NCBI GenBank assembly: GCA_021464415.1
Contig: CM038469.1
Coordinates: forward strand, 9,774,501 to 9,838,500
Reading direction: 5' to 3'
Length of the DNA stretch: 64,000 nucleotides
Origin: Lonicera japonica
Taxonomy: Eukaryota; Streptophyta; Magnoliopsida; Dipsacales; Caprifoliaceae
Position numbers and translations under genes: made by a program
Shown here: in pieces, positions 56,950 to 64,000 of the stretch
Layout: every line of letters starts with the position of its first letter
Numbering within the stretch: position 1 is the first letter of the stretch
Notes under the pieces: generated by a model
Told to the model about the DNA's origin: nothing
Database searches by the model: none
What the model saw: only the letters and a program-made list of their open reading frames with translations

Positions 56950-57650
56950 TCAATAATTTTTTTTTTTTTACATAATTCTATAGTCATGATGAATCTCGTT
57001 TAATTGATCTTGATTAGTATATTTTAAATATTAAATTTTGAATTTTTTATTTTAAGTTATGACATTTTTAATGTATAAAAAATGATTGATATGTGAGAGT
57101 TTATTGCGTGTATATTATTGGTGTTAAATGTTACTCAATAAATTTTCTTATTTTTTTTTCACATAATTCTGAAGTCATGACGGATCTCATTTAATTGATC
57201 TTGATTAGTAGATTTAAATATTATTTTTTTATGAAATTTCTTGACTAGTAGTTATTAAATATATTTTTTTATTTTAAAATGAATCTTGTTTAATTGATCT
57301 TGATTATTATATTTAAATATTAATTTTTTATTAAATTTCTTAATTAGTAGAGTTTAAATATTAAATTTTGAATTTTTTATTTTAAGTTATGACATTTTTA
57401 ATGTAAAAATATTTATTGGTGTGTGAGAGTTTACTTTGTGTATATTATTGGTGTTAAATGTTACTTAATATTTTTTATTTTTTTACATAATTTTATAGTC
57501 ATGATGGATCTTGTTTAATTGATCTTGATTAGTAGATTTTAAATATTAAATTTTTATTAAATTTTGAATTTTTTATTTTAAGTTATGGCATTTTTAATAT
57601 AGAAAAAATTATTGGTGTGTGAGAATTTATTATGTGTATAGTATTGGTGT
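56950..57650. repeat. Degenerate tandem repeats in the inverted-repeat element
   Basis: Three or more copies of a 170-330 bp unit containing ACATAATTCTATAGTCATGA, TTTAATTGATCTTGATTAGT and ATTATTGGTGTTAAATGTTA. Confidence 0.7.
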
Positions 57651-57835
57651 GAGTGTTTTAACTTTGATGAGACGTCTTGATGTGTATATAAAACTCCTCC
57701 AAGGGTGTAGAGTTAATGCACACCATAACATGTTATATTTTTAACCATTAGATTTTTATACTTTTTGAAAATAAATTTGGTCAAACATGATGTTTTATAA
57801 TATAGATATATAATATGTATGCCATAATCAATTGA

Positions 57836-58010
57836 TTGTATATATACATATATATACACATCTTTACATATAGAAATCATGCCACAGGTTCTCCGTCTAT
57901 ATATATACACATCTTTACATATATATATATATATATGCAATTGACATATATTTTTTTTAAAATTGCAAATCCTATCGACATATATGTGTGTGTGTGTGTG
58001 TGTGCGCGCG
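57836..58010. repeat. (TA)n and (TG)n microsatellites with a local duplication
   Basis: ATATATACACATCTTTACATAT occurs twice (57848, 57900), followed by (AT)n and a (TG)n(CG)n tract at about 57985-58010. The ORFs here are repeat artefacts. Confidence 0.8.
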
Positions 58011-58331
58011 AGCTTTAAACTGAATCCATACATACAATCAATTGATCTGAATTTAATAAATAAATAATCTGATCGAGTTGAATTTAATAAATAAATAATA
58101 TGTATCCTTAACTTTAATTACATCACACAATGTATAATATATATATATAAATATATTATTCAATATTTTTATTTTTAGCAACAAAACTTTATCATCCCTG
58201 CATTATTTCCGTAAACTAACCCCACCACTGGGGTGAATTGCAAGTTTTTTTACAAAACTGGTGGGGTAGAGAAGAAAGTATATTCACACTGGGGTGAAAA
58301 GATGGATTTTATGGGTGTATTTAAGAATTCT

Positions 58332-59065
58332 CAAACAAAATCACCCCCTTTGGGAAACACATATAAGATACATATGTTTGAAAAATTCAAATTCAAATAA
58401 TTTTGAATTTTGAATTTAAAATTAAAATTAAAATTGAAGCCTAACAGATTAGAGACAACATCGTTAAACATACTGCACTGTTATTGTAGACATATTAAAT
58501 CCAAAAGAATTATACACAAAGTGTTATATTATATCGTGTGACATACATATTAAATGTTCGATATCTTTTAAATAGTAAGAAGTTAAAGTAATCTAACTTG
58601 TAATGCTACTATTTTGTAAGCGTGCACCTTGTAATATCTTCGGTTAGGAACAAAAAGGTGATACGCAACACCAAAAACACTCTACTTTTGTTACTTTCCG
58701 GATTTGGAAAAGATACAAATTTGTTATCAAGAATCAATGCTCAGCCTTTTGTTGTGACGTTTACTGTGAGATCTCTTCACTGTTTGATTTATTATTCATA
58801 GTTCCTTTAGAAGTAAAAAAATATGAAATTGAAAAGGTGAATGGAAACTCTAGTGGTAGTAAATTAGTGGGTGCTAGCTATATGCTTGAATTGTATATGT
58901 AATTCATATTTTGAATAAAAGTTGTCATTTGCTTATTTAAATCGTGAATTGAATTAAAGATGAATCTGATTTTCCCTTTCTGGAGCATGCATTTGCACAC
59001 CAATTTTGAGGGATGGCTGACTCATTGTTATCTCTTCCTCTTTATTTTTATTTTTTAAGAATTGA
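58332..59065. other. AT-rich spacer, no gene seen
   Basis: No domain or repeat family recognised. Confidence 0.5.
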
Positions 59066-59069
59066 TAAA

Positions 59070-59520
59070 TATCCTTGATTAAATATTGAACAAATTGGAC
59101 TCGATACCCCTCCATTACTCTTTCTACTCAATTTCGTCTAATATTGTGGTTTAGTTTGAAACCTAAATGGATGAATGTTTTCACAAGACTTGGCAAGATG
59201 ATCTATATAATGAGTGGATCAGATACACAAAATTTCATCAAAAAATTCAAACCAAAGGTCGGTATAATAAAATTTTAATATATACGTTCATTTTTGACCA
59301 ATAAAATTTTAAAATATCTTCTCACTTACTTTTAGTTTAAATTTTTTGATAAAATTTTGTAGAAATGGTCTACTCGTGATAGAGATCATTTTCTCCATGT
59401 TTCGTGAAAAAAATTAGCCATTTAGGCGCCAAACTAGACTCCATTGGACGAAATTGAATAGAAAAGTAATGGAGGGGAGGCAAATCCGAACAAATTATAC
59501 TAGTTACCAAAGATAATTAG
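59070..59520. mobile_element. Foldback/MITE with ~205 bp arms and a tiny loop
   Basis: 59075-59285 pairs with the reverse complement of 59300-59515. Paired words include CCCCTCCATTACT, TCAATTTCGTC, CTAAATGG, GATGATCT, ACAAAATTT(C/T)ATCAAAAAATT and TAAAATTTTA. The whole unit can fold into one long imperfect hairpin. Confidence 0.75.
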
Positions 59521-59535
59521 GTCATTTAGGCATAT

Positions 59536-59700
59536 TATTATCAAAATTAGAAATAAATGTATTTTCTGCACCTAATCTGAAAACATAAACAAAAACAAAA
59601 AAATGGGCTAAAAACAAAATTTTGGAGTGTTCACTAATTTATCAAATGTTGTGGGTCTGACTAAAGAAGCCCTTAAAATATTTGATCAATACTAATTTGA
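59536..59700. repeat. Solitary end related to the 28.5-30.3 kb element
   Basis: GTTCACTAATTTATCAAATGT, then GGGTCTGA and CCCTTAAAAT, resembles 30180-30245. No partner end nearby. Confidence 0.45.
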
Positions 59701-60849
59701 TAAAAAAAAAAAAAAAAATTGTCATGCACAATTTTTTTACTCTCTCATACACACTTACAATAATTTTCTCACATGTGCACAAACATTTATTGAATTCTTT
59801 CAAATTTTGAAATTATAAAAGAATTCTATAACAACTATTTTTTATTTTAATAGAATTTCATATGAACTCTATAAATCGATTATTCCAATTATATAATTTT
59901 TTCCATTTTATATAATTCCAATTATAATTGAATTATAGTCATGCGTACAATAACGTTGATGTATAGAACTGGTAAAAATTAAATTTCATAAACAAATTGA
60001 AAATGCAGTCAAACTTTAGGGAGTAGAAGTGTAGATAATTTCTATAAGGAAAGTCAAAAGTTAATAGTAACATGTATCAAATTTTTAAATAATTTATGAT
60101 ATGATCTATAATTTAATAACATAACGTAACTTTTATTTTATTTTATTTTATAGTTTCACAACTATCGCAATAAAAAATGAAAATGACTAAACTACATCCA
60201 CCATTACATCCCCTCTTTAATTAGTCAACATAAAATGTCGCTTGAAAAAAGAAAAAAATAAGAAGAAAACAAAAAGTCATCGAAAAAGGTTGCCGTTCCG
60301 TGAAAAAAGGCGTGATAACTACCCTTTTGGTAGTTTTTAATTCTTATGCAAACCATGAGCCAAAAAATTAGCGTGGAATAATAATCTTATATTATAATAA
60401 TATTATGGAAGAAGTCTACTTCTCTCTTTTAATTAATATTGTCTAATTAATTATACCTTCATTTTTTTCACTTTTTCATATCAACTTTCTCTCATCAATA
60501 TCATAATATGTAGACACATTCATCAATTCATGCATCTTTACATAATCCTTCAGATTATTACTCGATTCATTTGGCACAATAATTCATTCTTGCACCTATA
60601 AATCCATAAATGTGCGGCAAAAGATTTGTTACTTCATTTCAATGTCAAGATTCAATTCAAAGAAAGATTGTTTCTTATCATTTATATATTAATTACTAAA
60701 TAAATATTAGTTCATTAAGCCTTAAACATTTTTTTTTGTTTTTAAAGCTTTCCTCAAACTTTGTTCTTAAAACTCTCCTCCAATTTTGCATTAATCGTGT
60801 ATGTAAGTGCAACCCCTATCATGAACTCTTATTTTTTTAATCATTAGAT
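59701..60849. other. AT-rich spacer, no gene seen
   Basis: An A17 tract near 59703 and otherwise unremarkable sequence. Confidence 0.5.
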
Positions 60850-61173
60850 GTACAAGAGTAAGTGTGAATTACAATAATCATGTACTTCAGATCTTAAATA
60901 ATTGTGTCACTTTTTCTTTGTGATTTCTTAAATTAATAGTACCGTTAATTTTTTTTATATAAAATCAAATTTTAAATTTTACAATAGAAATAACTTATAT
61001 TTACTATTGATTATGTTGATTTAGATCTCTTAAAAAATATTAAAGTCAAAGTGAGACAATCTATCAATTCAAGACGCATAAGGTCTCTCATATTTTGTAG
61101 GCACTTACAAAATAGTTGATGTGCAAATTGACATATTACTAGAATTTTTGTAAAACAAGATTATAGAAGAAGC

Positions 61174-63164
61174 TGTTAGAAAATGGGTATTAAAAAACAC
61201 ATTTTTCACCATTTTGAGGGTAAATTTGTAATAAGATTTTGCACTTGGTTGTCAAAGTTCCTTAATATATTCGTGTTCTTCTACGTGAGTACATCGAAAT
61301 CATGTATTTATATGCTCAAAATGGTTAAGGGGTGAATGAGAAATTGTCACCCAAAGTAAACAAATTGAAATGGAGAAATGCAAATGAAAGTGGGCAATCC
61401 CACATAGGAAAAATGAAAAAGGTTTGATGGGTTTATAATTAAGCTCAAGTGAATGCCTTGTTAAATGATTCAAAATGAAAGGCTCTCTCTCGCGCACACA
61501 GGGTCGCAGTGGGGTGCGAATCACGGCCGAAATAAGCCTGAAACCATCGCAAATCCGTTAACTAAAGGGTTAAATCGAGAGCTAGTTGAGAAATCATCGA
61601 CGGGAATGGGGCTAAAGCCCATGAATTAATAAGTCTTTATAGTGGTTACCCAACCTACGTGACTGGAGATCTCAGGATGTAGTTATAAAAGGGACAACTA
61701 AATTATAAAGACGATATTGGATCACTGTGGGGATTTTTCCCAAATCCATTCCTATGATCAAACCGTGATGCCTGTATGGATGAAGGTTAAGCTAAGCTTT
61801 TAATGATTCTTATGCGTCGAGCGGGGTAAGGCGGGTTACCCTTAATTAAGAGATCGCATATGTATGAGGGAAGAAGGGCCGCTTCTAAGGGAATTGTTTA
61901 GGGCACAATTCTTGTAAATTCTTATAGAACCAGGCGTATGTTCATGGCCATTAACGAACATAATAGTGACAACTGAAAAGTTTAAGGAATATTCTTGTGT
62001 GAGTTATGTCATTGTTAACATAAATGACAAAACAGTTCAAGGACATCGCTTCTACTGTTTAGTTAGTAAAGTAAACATAGTATCACAAGGGAGGGTTCAA
62101 AGGGTAAACCATACCTATCCTATTCAGATTTTGACCGTCGAGTCTTACCACCATCTCTTCCGAGCAGTTGGTCTCCAATTATCATTCATGTGGGAAATTG
62201 TTAGAAAATGGGTATTAAAAAACACATTTTTCACCATTTTGAGGGTAAATTTGTAATAAGACTTTGCACTCGGTTGTCAAAGTTCGTAATATATTCGTAT
62301 TCTACTACGTGAGTACATTAAAATCGCGTATTTATATGCTCAAAATGGTTAAGGGGTGAATGAGAAATTGTCACCCATAGTGAGCAAATTGAAATGGACA
62401 AATGCAAATGAAAGTGGGTAATCCCACATAGAAAAAATGAAAAAAGTTTGATGGGTTTATAACTAAGCTCAAGTGAATGCCTTTTTGAATGATTCAAAAT
62501 AAAAGGCTCTCTCTCGCGCACACAGGCGCGCAGGGGGTGCAGATCACAGGCCGAAATAAGCCTGAAACCATTGCGGCTCATGTGTGTCCGCACCTGCGGA
62601 CACCAATGCCTAACCGAAAAGCGAGCCTTGCGGGGGCTAAGTTTTGCACCTGAAAAATTAATTTTTTCCAATTTAAATTTTGAACTCATTGCATTTATCT
62701 CAATTAAATAGCCACTTAATGGTCAGTTTTGAGAAAACTGATTTCGATTAATAGCCACCTAAATTATCAGTTTTTGAGAAATTGATTTGGATTAATGACT
62801 ATGTTAATGGTCATTATTCTCCAATTTGAATTAAAACGAGACCTTAGCTCTTTTCACACTACACACTAACACAATCTTGAAATTCTCTCTAAACCTGTTT
62901 TTCTCTCCTCTCTAGACAGTAGGTTCTAATATTCGGTGGTAAGTTCACGCATTTTTCAGTTCGATCAGTGTACTTACGTGCTAAAGTACTACTGAACCAT
63001 CGTTTTATCCTGGAAAACATGCGTTGTTTACCAGTTTCTAAGCACAACCGAGAGGCGGCGTAACTGTTTTAAAGAGACCGTGGTTATCATAGGACTCGGT
63101 GTTGGTTGATATCAACTTGTACAAAATCATTTTATATGTTTAAAATTGCATAAAATTTCTAATA
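61174..63164 (+). mobile_element. Deletion-derivative copia element
   Basis: Flanked by GAAGC (61169-61173, 63165-63169). A full 966 bp LTR at 62199-63164 (TGTTAGAA...TTCTAATA, final CA mutated to TA) and a truncated LTR at 61174-61551 enclose about 650 bp of interior. The truncated LTR joins directly to interior sequence, so its 3' ~590 bp, the PBS, gag and pol were lost in one deletion. A purine tract GTGGGAAAT precedes the right LTR. Confidence 0.85.
61552..62198 (+). other. 3' internal remnant of the copia element
   Basis: Contains ATCATCGACGGGAATGGGG, CTAAAGCCCATGAATTAATA and GTGGTTACCCAACCTACG, sequence that I associate with the conserved region between pol and 3' LTR in some plant copia families. 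The 96-codon frame 61966-62256 runs into the LTR and has no domain. Confidence 0.5.
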
Positions 63165-63606
63165 GAAGCTATATGTTAAAACGATCACGCATCTCGTGGG
63201 TATTAAGTTAGTACATATTATTATAAAACGTGTGAATAACAATAATGATGTACTTCACATCTTAAATAATCGTATCAATTTTTCTTTGTGATTTCTTAAA
63301 TTAATAGTACCGTTATTTTTTTAATTTTTTTTTATATAAAATCAAATTTTAAATTTTACAATAGAAATAAGTTATATTTACTATTGATTATGTTGATTTA
63401 GATCTCTTAAAAAATATTAAAGTCAAAGTGAGAGAATCTATCAATTCGAGACGCATAAGGTCTCCAATATTTTGTAGGCACTTACAAAATAGTTGATGTG
63501 CAAATTGAAATATTACAAGAATTTTTGTAAAACAAGATTATTGAAGAAGCTATATGTTAAAACGATCAAGCATCTCGTGGGTATTAAGTTAGTACATATA
63601 ATTATA

Positions 63607-64000
63607 AAACGCCCATGTATCGTGTGGAATATACGCTAGTATATAGTATTTCTAACCCATAAAAGTGACATCTCTTTAATGCAAACCATTACATCAGATT
63701 TTTAGGAACATTTTTTTTGTAGCTAAATATCTTTAAATTAATTGGAGACGGAAAAGTATTTAATAACTTCGTCTATATACAATCTGTGTGAGAAACAGAC
63801 TTGCCATTAAGTTGTTAAAAAAATGATGTTACTTAGTGCTTACAAAAATATTAAAGGATATCTGTTTAAAATCATTGGTTTAAAGAGTAATATTTTAATC
63901 AAGAATAAAATATTTATTATTTTATTATTTTAATTAATTAAGTTCAATTCCAATACTACCCTTCTTAAAAATATGTACAAGGAAATAAATATACAATTTC
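63607..64000. other. AT-rich spacer, no gene seen
   Basis: Nothing recognised before the window ends. Confidence 0.5.

Larger units (their letters stand above)
56062..58331. mobile_element. Inverted-repeat DNA element (~2.3 kb), no transposase
   Basis: Left end TTCTTAAATGCACTCACAAA...CTTCTCACCCCAG (56067-56106) pairs with the reverse complement of 58270-58331 (TTCTTAAATACACCCATAAA...CTTTTCACCCCAG). A second left-type end at 56205-56255 suggests a nested or duplicated end. No target-site duplication was established. The interior is non-coding. Confidence 0.6.
60850..63606. repeat. Tandem duplication (~375 bp unit) split by a copia element
   Basis: Unit A is 60850-61173 plus 63165-63230 and unit B is about 63231-63606. 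Shared words: TTTCTTTGTGATTTCTTAAA, GATCTCTTAAAAAATATTAA, GACGCATAAGGTCTC, CACTTACAAAATAGTTGATG and GAAGCTATATGTTAAAACGA. The copia element 61174-63164 sits within unit A. Confidence 0.85.

Noticed and set aside
57713..58033. 106-codon minus ORF and its plus counterpart
   Set aside because: Translation of (TA)n, (TG)n and a duplicated ACATCTTTACATAT block.

Overview
This window is nuclear DNA of a flowering plant, probably a eudicot. It is AT-rich intergenic sequence packed with transposable elements: a plant L1-type LINE, Ty1/copia elements, Athila- and Tat/Ogre-type Ty3/gypsy elements, a CACTA (En/Spm) element and several short inverted-repeat elements. The captured host-gene pieces belong to plant-specific families (LOB-domain, RNA polymerase IV/V largest subunit, plant mobile domain). 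I see no intact ordinary host gene, no rRNA or functional tRNA gene, and nothing bacterial or organellar. The species cannot be fixed from the sequence alone.

Layout. 1-3384: 3' part of a LINE (RT, zinc knuckle, RNase H; one frameshift). 3.4-10 kb: AT-rich spacer with a tandem duplication, a ~1 kb element with ~315 bp inverted repeats, and a 589 bp MITE carrying a palindromic minisatellite. 10.09-11.74 kb: probable solo gypsy LTR. 11.79-16.30 kb: non-autonomous LTR element (about 890 bp LTRs, minus-strand orientation) whose interior holds a degraded LOB-domain (LBD) gene. 16.5-17.1 kb: probable lone copia-type LTR. 18.9-23.8 kb: degenerate copia element, cut inside its reverse transcriptase by an Athila-type gypsy element (LTR, PBS and gag, 23.8-27.4 kb) that runs into a 100-N assembly gap. 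27.5-31.8 kb: AT-rich DNA with a ~0.5 kb direct duplication and another inverted-repeat element. 31,814-50,071: complete 18.3 kb Tat/Ogre-lineage element on the minus strand (TSD GTATG, LTRs ~1.28 kb), with gag-pol broken by a few point lesions. Between pol and the 3' LTR it carries two plus-strand, i.e. antisense, passenger genes: an apparently intact five-exon plant-mobile-domain gene and a DUF7745-like gene with one stop. 50,090-55,734: CACTA element (TSD ATA) with arrays of palindromic subterminal repeats, a captured exon resembling the largest subunit of RNA polymerase IV/V (NRPD1/NRPE1), and the 3' exons of a Ptta/En/Spm transposase-associated gene. 56.06-58.33 kb: inverted-repeat element. 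59.07-59.52 kb: near-perfect foldback. 61,174-63,164: deletion-derivative copia element (TSD GAAGC) that split an older tandem duplication.

How it fits together. The two most notable things are regulatory and genetic-conflict signals. First, the Tat LTR promoter and both antisense passenger promoters share one architecture: an array of palindromes with a CCGTACGG core just upstream of the same ten-base TATA element CTATAAATAG. Second, a CACTA transposon carries a genomic fragment, with both splice sites, of a polymerase subunit used in RNA-directed DNA methylation, the pathway that silences transposons. The LBD gene in the 11.8-16.3 kb element is a third host-gene capture.
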